Shown: positions 1-5,337 of the stretch, piece after piece
How positions within the stretch are numbered: position 1 is the first letter of the stretch
How the letters are laid out: every line of letters starts with the position of its first letter
From: Pseudomonadota bacterium
GTDB taxonomy: Bacteria; Pseudomonadota; Alphaproteobacteria; Caulobacterales; Caulobacteraceae
Direction: 5' to 3'
Length of the DNA stretch: 5,772 bases
Assembly (NCBI GenBank): GCA_023416055.1
Contig: JAEZIH010000256.1
Location: 1-5,772, forward strand
The notes under the pieces: generated by a model
Databases searched by the model: none
Seen by the model: the letters and a program-made list of their open reading frames with translations, nothing else
What the model was told of the DNA's origin: nothing
Program-made: the position numbers and the translations under genes

Positions 1-239
1 TAGTCGGCCAGCTGCTTCTGCAGGTAGCCGGCGTCCAGCCCGGCCAGACGGGGGACGCTGACCCCGTCGCCCATGCCGTCCAGCCCGTGGCAGGTGAAGC
101 AGGCGTTGCGCGGCCCCCCCTCGCCGCCGCTGAGGGCGATGACCTCGCCGTCAGCCGAGAACGCCTCGCTGGAGCGGTCGCTGACCGGCGTGCAGCCGCC
201 GGCGAGGGCGAGAACCAGCAGGGAGGGAAGGGCGCGCAC
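1..239 (-). CDS. Cytochrome c (c4/c553-like) lipoprotein, partial
   Basis: N-terminal 79 residues of a class I c-type cytochrome; the C-terminus lies beyond the left edge. The proposed start is a GTG at 239-237. It gives a short signal peptide with a leucine/alanine-rich core and a lipobox-like LAGGC, with Cys16 as the likely lipidated residue. A CFTCH haem-binding motif lies at residues 47-51 (101-87), followed by GLDGMGDG and PRLAGLDAGYLQKQL. That pattern is typical of cytochrome c4/c553-type domains, which carry electrons in the periplasm. The axial Met is not reached. The gene is divergent from the oxidase operon and probably supplies or accepts electrons for it (inference). The start is uncertain: no good ribosome site precedes the GTG, and an ATG at 255-253 preceded by AAGG is in a different frame. 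Family call is firm; exact subtype is not. Confidence 0.82.
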   Translation of the reverse strand, partial: MRALPSLLVLALAGGCTPVSDRSSEAFSADGEVIALSGGEGGPRNACFTCHGLDGMGDGVSVPRLAGLDAGYLQKQLAD

Positions 240-265
240 GCCGAAGCAACACCATCCGACCTTGG

Positions 266-283
266 CGGTTCCGGCCGGAACCG
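266..283. promoter_or_regulatory. Perfect 18-bp palindrome, candidate operator
   Basis: CGGTTCCGGCCGGAACCG reads identically on both strands, with no mismatch and no spacer. It lies in the divergent gap, 27 bp upstream of the minus-strand cytochrome start (239) and about 70 bp upstream of the plus-strand start (354). That position suits a dimeric regulator controlling one or both transcripts. It could instead form an RNA hairpin in a leader. The palindrome is seen; its function is inferred and no regulator is identified. Confidence 0.45.
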
Positions 284-296
284 TGACGCTGGGGCG

Positions 297-318
297 GGGG
301 TTTGATCCCCGAAAGGGG
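297..318 (+). other. GC hairpin(s) in the operon leader region
   Basis: CCCC (307-310), GAAA, GGGG (315-318) forms a 4-bp GC stem closed by a GNRA-type tetraloop on the plus strand. The same CCCC can instead pair with GGGG at 297-300 across a TTTGAT loop, so the two stems exclude each other. The element is 36 bp upstream of the cytochrome start at 354. In such GC-rich DNA a short stem can arise by chance, and no transcription start is known here. Confidence 0.3.
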
Positions 319-344
319 CAGGAGGGCTGAGCAGATCGTCGGAC

Positions 345-349
345 AGGAG
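345..349 (+). promoter_or_regulatory. Ribosome binding site of the operon's first gene
   Basis: AGGAG sits 4 nt upstream of the ATG at 354 (within GGACAGGAGAAGC). It is a strong Shine-Dalgarno match that supports this start. Confidence 0.7.
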
Positions 350-353
350 AAGC

Positions 354-722
354 ATGAGACGCTGGGCGCCCCTGGTCGCGACCCTGCTGATGGCCGCGTG
401 CGGTCAGGGGCATGCGCCGGCCCGCGCCATCGCCGGCGCGGACGCGGAGCGGGGCCTGGCGGTGATCCGGCGCGAGGGCTGCGCCGCCTGTCATGTCATT
501 CCGGGCGTCGACTGGCCGCAGGGCCGGGCTGGGCCGTCGCTGCAGGGCTTCGCCGGCAGTCCGCTGATCGCCGGACGCCTGCCGAACCGGCCGGACGTCC
601 TGACCGCGTGGCTGATCGATCCGCCCTCCCTGTCGCCGGAGACGGCCATGCCGCCGTCGCCCATCACGGAGGCCGAGGCCCGCGACGTCGCGGCCTGGCT
701 GTACACGCTCGATGACCGCTGA
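354..722 (+). CDS. Monohaem cytochrome c lipoprotein
   Basis: A 122-residue class I cytochrome c. Residues 1-16 form a lipoprotein signal peptide (Arg-Arg n-region, hydrophobic core, LMAAC lipobox), so the mature protein probably starts at lipidated Cys16 on the periplasmic face of a membrane. The haem motif CAACH is at residues 43-47. Met99 in TAMPPSPIT is the probable sixth iron ligand, followed by the usual C-terminal helix EARDVAAWLYTL. The domain is about 90 residues, normal for the family. It is the first gene of the oxidase operon and overlaps coxB by 11 bp, which points to translational coupling. The likely role is to pass electrons to subunit II of the oxidase (inference from family and context). 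The ATG at 354 is supported by a good Shine-Dalgarno site. No close named homologue is recognised, so no symbol is given. Confidence 0.88.
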   Translation: MRRWAPLVATLLMAACGQGHAPARAIAGADAERGLAVIRREGCAACHVIPGVDWPQGRAGPSLQGFAGSPLIAGRLPNRPDVLTAWLIDPPSLSPETAMPPSPITEAEARDVAAWLYTLDDR

Positions 723-1311
723 ACGCCCCGAGGGGATCGCCGGCTGGCCGCCGCCGGCGCTGGACCCGGCCGGACCCTTCGCCGGGCCGTTGAACACCTT
801 GGCGTGGGTGCTGTTCGCCATGGCGGCGGCCGTGCTGCTGATTGTCCTCGTGGCGCTGGGCCTCGCCCTGTTCGGGCCGCGCCGGTGGCGGCGACGGCTG
901 GGCGGCGAGCGGCTGGTGTGGATCGGCGGCCTGGCCTTCCCGGTCGTGGTCCTGACCGCCCTGCTGATCTACGGCCTCGGCCTGACCTCGCGTCTGAGCG
1001 AGGGCCCGGCGCCCGGTGAGATGCGCGTCCGCGTCATCGGCGAGATGTGGTGGTGGCGGGTGGCCTATCTCGACAGTGGCGGACGCGAGGCGATTCACGA
1101 CGCCAACGAGATCCACATCCCGGTCGGACAGCCGGTGGTGCTGGAGCTCGAGTCCGCCGACGTGATCCACAGCCTCTGGGTGCCGCGCCTGTCCGGCAAG
1201 GTCGACATGATCCCCGGCCGTCGCAACCTGATGCGCATCCAGGCCGACCGGCCCGGGGTCTTCGGCGGCCAGTGCGCCGAATACTGCGGCGGGCCGCACG
1301 CCCTGATGTGA
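712..1311 (+). CDS. coxB: Cytochrome c oxidase subunit II, CuA part, ended by in-frame TGA
   Basis: Subunit II of a haem-copper oxidase, which takes electrons from cytochrome c through its dinuclear CuA centre in the periplasm. As written the frame gives 199 residues. Two membrane helices are visible, at about 28-54 and 68-92, followed by the aromatic GEMWWWRV segment (110-117) and a cupredoxin domain. All CuA ligands are present: His153 (VIHSLW), Cys188, Glu190, Cys192, His196 and Met199. Met199 is the last codon before TGA at 1309-1311. Beyond the stop the same frame continues with LVVVAHTPEDF, the expected last strand of the cupredoxin, and then a cytochrome c domain to 1668. The intended gene is therefore 712-1668 (318 residues, usual for caa3-type subunit II). 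The start ATG overlaps the previous gene by 11 bp and has no clear Shine-Dalgarno site of its own. No cleaved signal peptide is evident. Confidence 0.9.
   Translation: MTAERPEGIAGWPPPALDPAGPFAGPLNTLAWVLFAMAAAVLLIVLVALGLALFGPRRWRRRLGGERLVWIGGLAFPVVVLTALLIYGLGLTSRLSEGPAPGEMRVRVIGEMWWWRVAYLDSGGREAIHDANEIHIPVGQPVVLELESADVIHSLWVPRLSGKVDMIPGRRNLMRIQADRPGVFGGQCAEYCGGPHALM
1309..1311 (+). other. coxB: In-frame TGA interrupting coxB
   Basis: The reading frame is unbroken from 712 to 1668 except for this codon. Family-typical sequence lies immediately on both sides, so a single-base substitution is a better explanation than an insertion or deletion. CGA to TGA (C-to-T at a CpG) or TGG to TGA would each suffice. 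The next base is C, and UGAC is known in E. coli as a weak termination context. The choice between mutation, sequence error and readthrough is open. Confidence 0.85.
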
Positions 1312-1668
1312 CTGGTCGTCGTCGCCCACACGCCGGAAGACTTCGCCGTCTGGCTCGCCCGGCAGGCCGCCCCCGCCGCGACCGCCGCCGCGGCCCACCC
1401 CGGCGCCGGGGTGTTCGCCCGCGCCGGCTGCGGCGCCTGCCATACGGTGGCCGGCACGGCCTTCAATGGCCTGGCCGGCCCGAACCTCAGCCATGTCGGC
1501 GCGCGGCGCACCATCGGCGCGGGCATCCTGCCCAACAACCAGGGGACCCTGGCCGGCTGGATCTCGGACAGCCAGGCGATCAAGCCGGGCAACCGCATGC
1601 CCGCCTATCCGGTGCTGACCGGGCAGGAGCTGCGCGACGTCTCGGCCTGGCTCGAGAGCCTGAAGTGA
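1312..1668 (+). pseudogene. coxB: Cut-off C-terminal cytochrome c domain of CoxB
   Basis: Continuation of subunit II after the TGA, in the same frame. It starts with the end of the cupredoxin fold (LVVVAHTPEDFAVWL). An Ala/Pro-rich linker follows, then a class I cytochrome c domain with CGACH at residues 240-244 of the full-length numbering, GPNLSHVG, and Met296 in NRMPAYP as the likely axial ligand. It ends with the helix ELRDVSAWLESLK. The domain would hand electrons to CuA, as in caa3-type oxidases. The first in-frame start after the TGA is a GTG at 1411, only six codons before the haem motif. It has no signal peptide and no clear ribosome site, so an independent product would stay in the cytoplasm, away from haem attachment. 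GC-rich third positions continue unchanged, so any damage is recent or the domain is still used through readthrough. Confidence 0.8.
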
Positions 1669-4202
1669 CCAGCGAGACCGGCTTCGACACCTCCGTCTAC
1701 GAGCGGCTGCCGACTTCGGGCGAGCGGCCCGAGGGCGAATTGGCGGCGCTGGAGAAGGCCTGGTGCCGGCCGCGCGGCTGGGAGTGGATCACCGCCATCA
1801 ACAACAACTTCGTTGGCGTCTACTACGTCGGCGCGGCCATGCTGTTCTTCGTGCTGGCGGGGACCCTGGCGGTGCTGATGCGCACCCAGCTGGCCGTGCC
1901 GATGAACGGCTTCCTGCCGCAGGAAACCTACAACCAGTTCTTCACCGTGCACGGCACGATGATGATGTTTCTGTTCGCCGTGCCGGCGGTCGAGGCGCTG
2001 GGCGTCCTGCTGCTGCCCCAGATGCTTGGCGCGCGCGACCTGCCCTTCCCGAGGCTCAGCGCCTACGCCTTCTGGGCCTATCTGATCGGCGGCCTGGCCT
2101 TCTTCGCCTCGCTGTTCTTCGGCCTCGCGCCGGACGGCGGCTGGTTCATGTATCCGCCGCTGACGTCGACCACCTTCTCGCCCGGCATCAACGCCGACTT
2201 CTGGCTGCTGGGCATCGGCTTCATCGAGATCTCGGCCATCGCCGGCGCCATCGAGATCATCGTCGGCGTGCTGCGCACCCGGGCGCCGGGGATGACCCTG
2301 GACAAGCTCCCGATCTTCGCCTGGGCCATGCTGATCTTCGCCGGGATGATCATCATCGCCTTCCCCTCGATCATCCTGTCGACCCTGCTGCTGGAGATCG
2401 AGCGTGCCCTGGGCTGGCCCTTCTTCGACGCCCTCAAGGGCGGCGACCCGCTGCTGTGGCAGCATCTGTTCTGGTTCTTCGGCCACCCCGAGGTCTACAT
2501 CATCTTCCTGCCGGCGGCGGGGGCGATGTCGACCATCATCCCGGCCATGGCGAGGACCCCGCTGGTCGGTTACCGGCTGGTGGTGCTGGCCATGCTGGCC
2601 ACCGGCTTCATCAGCTTCGGCGTCTGGGCCCACCACATGTTCACCACCGGGATGCCGACCATCTCGACCAGCTTCTTCTCGGCGGCGTCGATGGCGGTGT
2701 CGGTGCCTGCGGGCATCCAGGTCTTCGCCTGGATCGCCACCGTCGCGGCGGGGCGGATGCGCTTCAGCACGCCCGGGCTGTTCGCCGTCGGCGGCCTGAC
2801 CATCTTCGTCATGGGCGGTCTGACCGGGGTGATGGTGGCCATGGTGCCCTTCGACTGGCAGGCCCACGACAGCTACTTCATCGTCGCCCACCTGCACTAT
2901 GTGCTGATCGGCGGCATGGTCTTCCCCATGTTCGCGGCCATCTACTACTGGCTGCCCATGAGCTCGAGCCGGCCGCTCAGCGAGCGGGTCGGCAAATGGG
3001 TGTTCTGGCTGATGTTCTTCGGCATGCACCTGACCTTCCTGCCCATGCACCTGACCGGGCTGATGGGCATGCCGCGGCGGGTCTACACCTATCTGCCCGA
3101 CCGTGGCTGGGACTGGCCCAACCTGATCTCGACGGCCGGCGCCCTCATCTTCGCCGCGGCGGTGGGCCTCTGGATCATCGACATGATCCGCAACTTCCGG
3201 CCCTTCGGCGGGCGCGACGCGGGCAACGTCTTCGACGGCCCGGGCCTCGAGTGGCTGCCCACCGGCCTCTATTCGGTGCGCTCCATCCCGGTGATCACCA
3301 GCCGCTATCCGCTGTGGGAGCAGAAGGGCCTGGCTGACGACGTCGAGGCGGGGCGTTACCTGCTGCCCGGGACCGTCACCGGCGGGCGCGAGACCCTGGT
3401 CACCTCCACCCTCAACGCCGAGCCGCAGTATCTGCAGCGCCTACCCGACCCCTCGGCCTGGCACGTCTGGGCGGCGGTGTTCACGGCCGGCTTCTTCCTG
3501 CTGCTGACCGTCAAGGCCTACTGGCCGGCGGGGATCAGCGGCGTGCTGGGGGTCTACTGCATCGTTCAGTGGTGCTGGTTCCTCGACCGGCCGCGGGTGC
3601 AGCCGACCGTGGACATCGGCGTCGGGATCGTCGTGCCGACCTACGCCAGCGGTCCGTCCAGCCATGGCTGGTGGGCGGCGGTCATCACCCTGATCGTGGC
3701 CGGCATGGTCGGGACGCTGATGGGCTTCAGCTACGTCTTCCTGTGGAGCCGCAATCCCGACCTGTGGGTGCCGCCGCCGGGGGCCGGATCGATGATCGCC
3801 GTGGTAGCCGCCTACGTCCTCGCGGCGGCTCTCGCCTGGGCCTCGTGCCGGACCCTGCGCCTCGACCGCCCGCGCGCGCCGGCCGCGGCGACCCTGCTGA
3901 TGGTCGTCGCCGCCGGCCTCGCCGCGACCGGGTGGTGGACGGACCTGCAGGCGTGGGTCGCGACCGGGCTGGCGGCCTCGGTCAACACCCAGGGGGCCAC
4001 CGTCTTCGCCCTGCTGTCGTGGCAGGGGCTGTTCGCCGCCCTCGTCGCCGCCATGGGGCTCTACGCCGTGGGCCGCTGGCTGGCCGGCCACGTCGAGGCG
4101 GCGCGGCCGGCGACCTTCCAGCTGATCGCCCTGTTCATCGCCTTCACCGCCGCCCAGGGCCTGTTCGCCACCCTGCTGGTGCGGCTGTTCCCCGGAGGCT
4201 GA
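1665..4202 (+). CDS. ctaD: Cytochrome c oxidase, fused subunit I + III
   Basis: Catalytic subunit of an aa3/caa3-type oxidase: reduces O2 to water and pumps protons across the inner membrane. 845 residues; subunit I is about 1-515, a soluble linker about 516-598, and a III-like domain with about seven helices 599-845. Haem a ligands are His96 and His411, haem a3 ligand His409, CuB ligands His274, His323 and His324. The HPEVY motif (274-278) supplies the cross-linking Tyr278 and the D-channel Glu276. His401/Asp402 (Mg site) and Arg471/Arg472 (propionates, GMPRR) are present. Asp125 in ARDLPFPR is the D-channel entrance. Unusual: the K-channel lysine position is Gln352 (VPAGIQVFAW), the D-channel asparagines are missing, and the III-like domain has Ala679 where a helix glutamate is expected. 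The start GTG at 1665 overlaps the coxB stop as GTGA, and homology begins just downstream. The I/III fusion resembles Thermus CaaA in architecture. Confidence 0.93.
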   Translation: MTSETGFDTSVYERLPTSGERPEGELAALEKAWCRPRGWEWITAINNNFVGVYYVGAAMLFFVLAGTLAVLMRTQLAVPMNGFLPQETYNQFFTVHGTMMMFLFAVPAVEALGVLLLPQMLGARDLPFPRLSAYAFWAYLIGGLAFFASLFFGLAPDGGWFMYPPLTSTTFSPGINADFWLLGIGFIEISAIAGAIEIIVGVLRTRAPGMTLDKLPIFAWAMLIFAGMIIIAFPSIILSTLLLEIERALGWPFFDALKGGDPLLWQHLFWFFGHPEVYIIFLPAAGAMSTIIPAMARTPLVGYRLVVLAMLATGFISFGVWAHHMFTTGMPTISTSFFSAASMAVSVPAGIQVFAWIATVAAGRMRFSTPGLFAVGGLTIFVMGGLTGVMVAMVPFDWQAHDSYFIVAHLHYVLIGGMVFPMFAAIYYWLPMSSSRPLSERVGKWVFWLMFFGMHLTFLPMHLTGLMGMPRRVYTYLPDRGWDWPNLISTAGALIFAAAVGLWIIDMIRNFRPFGGRDAGNVFDGPGLEWLPTGLYSVRSIPVITSRYPLWEQKGLADDVEAGRYLLPGTVTGGRETLVTSTLNAEPQYLQRLPDPSAWHVWAAVFTAGFFLLLTVKAYWPAGISGVLGVYCIVQWCWFLDRPRVQPTVDIGVGIVVPTYASGPSSHGWWAAVITLIVAGMVGTLMGFSYVFLWSRNPDLWVPPPGAGSMIAVVAAYVLAAALAWASCRTLRLDRPRAPAAATLLMVVAAGLAATGWWTDLQAWVATGLAASVNTQGATVFALLSWQGLFAALVAAMGLYAVGRWLAGHVEAARPATFQLIALFIAFTAAQGLFATLLVRLFPGG
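4194..4198 (+). promoter_or_regulatory. Ribosome binding site of the small membrane protein gene
   Basis: GGAGG lies inside the last codons of the oxidase gene, 6 nt before the ATG at 4205. It supports that start and independent initiation for a short gene packed against its neighbour. Confidence 0.7.
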
Positions 4203-4204
4203 GC

Positions 4205-4513
4205 ATGCTGCGCTGGCTCTGGATGCTGGGCGGGCTGATCGTGTGGACGGTCCATTTCATGGGCGTCTACGCCATCGCCAGCCTCGGCGACGTGGTCAGC
4301 CGCGCCGATGATCCGCTGTGGCGGATGATCGGGCTGGCCTTCAGCATCGGCTGTTTCCTCGCGGCGGTCGGGCTGGCGCTGCTGGCCGCCCGCAGGGTCC
4401 GCCGCAGCGGCGACGAGGCCGGGGGCTTCGGCGACCAGCTGGCCTTGATGGGAGCCGGCATGGCCGCCGTCGCCATCGTCTGGCAGGCCCTGCCGACGGT
4501 GATCGGCCACTAG
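4205..4513 (+). CDS. Small three-helix membrane protein of the oxidase operon
   Basis: A 102-residue protein that I do not recognise as a named family. It has three predicted membrane helices, roughly residues 5-27 (LGGLIVWTVHFMGVYAIASL), 40-61 and 78-98, with a basic RRVRR stretch and an acidic loop between helices two and three. His17 and Tyr22 lie in the first helix. It starts 2 bp after the subunit I/III stop and has a strong GGAGG ribosome site, so it is almost certainly co-transcribed with the oxidase. By position and topology it may be a small accessory subunit (like the subunit IV proteins of bacterial oxidases) or an assembly factor; no copper-binding motif is visible to favour the latter. 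Its stop codon interlocks with that of the convergent transferase gene. Coding is supported by GC-rich third positions and the ribosome site. Confidence 0.8.
   Translation: MLRWLWMLGGLIVWTVHFMGVYAIASLGDVVSRADDPLWRMIGLAFSIGCFLAAVGLALLAARRVRRSGDEAGGFGDQLALMGAGMAAVAIVWQALPTVIGH
4510..4513. other. Interlocked convergent stop codons (CTAG)
   Basis: The plus-strand membrane protein ends with TAG at 4511-4513, and the minus-strand transferase ends with TAG at 4512-4510 read in reverse. The palindrome CTAG serves both. There is no space between the genes for a dedicated terminator, and no hairpin with a T-run is visible nearby. Confidence 0.85.
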
Positions 4514-5217
4514 GCGGGGCGGGCGGGGATCTCCAGGCCGCGCTGCACGGCCGGGCGGGCGAGGCCGCGCTCCAGCCAGGCGGGGACGTTCTTCAGCTCG
4601 TCGAAGCCGACCAGCTCGCGCGCCCCGTAGAAGCCGATCAGGTTGCGCACCCAGCCCAGCATGGAGATGTCTGCGATGGTGTACTGGTCGCCCATGATCC
4701 AGTCGCGGCCCTCCAGCCGTCGGTCGATCACGCCCAGCAGGCGCTTCGACTCGGTCGCGTACCGTTCCAGCGGCCGCTTGTCCTCGAAATGCCGGCCGGC
4801 AAATTTGTGGAAGAAGCCGACCTGGCCGAACATTGGGCCCACGCCGCCCATCTGGAACATCAGCCACTGGATGGTTTCGTAGCGGTCGGCCGGATCGGCC
4901 GGGATGAACCGGCCGGTCTTGTCGGCGAGATAGATCAGGATGGCGCCCGACTCGAACAGGGCCAGCGGCTTCCCGCCCGGGCCGTCGGGATCGAGGATGG
5001 AGGGGATCTTGCCGTTCGGGTTCAGCGACAGGAACTCCGGCGTCCAGCTCTCGTCCCTGGTGATGTCGACCAGATGCGCCTCATAGGGCAGGCCGGTCTC
5101 CTCCAGCATGATCGAGACCTTCACGCCATTGGGCGTATTCAGCGAATACAGCTGCAGCCGGTCAGGATGGGCGGCGGGCCAGCGGCGGGTGATCGGAAAG
5201 GCGGAGAGATCGGCCAT
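4510..5217 (-). CDS. Glutathione S-transferase, YfcG/YghU (Nu-class)-like
   Basis: A 235-residue cytosolic glutathione transferase family protein. The thioredoxin-like domain spans about residues 20-105: LQLYSLNTPNGVKV carries the Thr28-Pro-Asn30-Gly motif typical of YfcG-like enzymes, NPNGKIPSI carries the conserved cis-proline (Pro72), and Glu89-Ser90 (LFESGAILIYLA) binds the glutathione gamma-glutamyl part. The helical C-terminal domain includes YTIADISMLGWV. No cysteine is present in the protein, as expected if it works with bound glutathione. YfcG relatives show glutathione-dependent disulfide reductase or peroxidase activity, so a redox or detoxification role is likely; the substrate is unknown. 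The start ATG at 5217-5215 has AGGAG 7 nt upstream. The frame stays open further upstream, but homology begins after this ATG. It converges on the oxidase operon and is probably not functionally linked to it. Confidence 0.92.
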   Translation of the reverse strand: MADLSAFPITRRWPAAHPDRLQLYSLNTPNGVKVSIMLEETGLPYEAHLVDITRDESWTPEFLSLNPNGKIPSILDPDGPGGKPLALFESGAILIYLADKTGRFIPADPADRYETIQWLMFQMGGVGPMFGQVGFFHKFAGRHFEDKRPLERYATESKRLLGVIDRRLEGRDWIMGDQYTIADISMLGWVRNLIGFYGARELVGFDELKNVPAWLERGLARPAVQRGLEIPARPA

Positions 5218-5224
5218 CGGGGTG

Positions 5225-5229
5225 CTCCT
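5225..5229 (-). promoter_or_regulatory. Ribosome binding site of the glutathione transferase
   Basis: AGGAG on the minus strand, 7 nt before the ATG at 5217. It fixes this start rather than alternatives in the long upstream open frame. Confidence 0.75.
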
Positions 5230-5233
5230 GTCG

Positions 5234-5273
5234 GGTTGCGTACGATGTAGGCGGCCCGCTTTCATCCGCAACC
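5234..5273. repeat. 7-bp inverted repeat flanking the candidate promoter
   Basis: GGTTGCG (5234-5240) and CGCAACC (5267-5273) are perfect inverted copies separated by 26 bp. One arm covers the candidate -35 box of the transferase promoter and the other lies near its predicted start point. This is consistent with a regulator binding both sides of the promoter, but a 7-bp match this far apart can be chance. Confidence 0.3.
5244..5271 (-). promoter_or_regulatory. Candidate housekeeping promoter of the glutathione transferase
   Basis: On the minus strand, TTGCGGA (5271-5265) is followed after 13 bp by CCTACATC (5251-5244). The second box matches 7 of 8 positions of the Caulobacter housekeeping -10 element GCTANAWC. 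The first matches TTGACGS at about four of seven, and the spacing is within the known 10-14 range. The predicted leader is about 20 nt and includes the AGGAG site. It is a by-eye match with no transcription data. Confidence 0.45.
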
Positions 5274-5337
5274 GCCACGGTGGCGCTTTCGACCTGCAGC
5301 CGCATCCGCGCTGGACCGCGCCCGCCGGGCCGGGCAA

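Noticed and set aside
262..268. TTGGCGG as a -35 box for the plus-strand operon
   Set aside because: It resembles TTGACGS, but no acceptable -10 element follows at the right spacing.
302..315. FNR/FixK-type site at TTGATCCCCGAAAG
   Set aside because: Only the TTGAT half is present; the second half does not match ATCAA.
291..326. G-quadruplex from four G-runs
   Set aside because: The loops are uneven (one of 14 nt) and the second and third runs are competing partners for CCCC, so quadruplex formation is weakly supported.
1309..1350. TGA at 1309 as a selenocysteine codon
   Set aside because: No convincing bacterial SECIS-type stem-loop is visible just downstream, and subunit II proteins are not known to use selenocysteine.
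1047..1664. Open frame upstream of and continuous with the subunit I frame
   Set aside because: It is an out-of-frame, arginine-rich translation of coxB; oxidase-like sequence begins only after the GTG at 1665.
1411..1668. Independent cytochrome c gene starting at GTG 1411
   Set aside because: It would lack a signal peptide and ribosome site and start six codons before CXXCH. It is best read as the detached C-terminus of CoxB.
1605..3050. Long minus-strand open frame opposite subunit I
   Set aside because: The product is a low-complexity His/Gln/Arg/Gly-rich sequence typical of the antisense of GC-rich genes.
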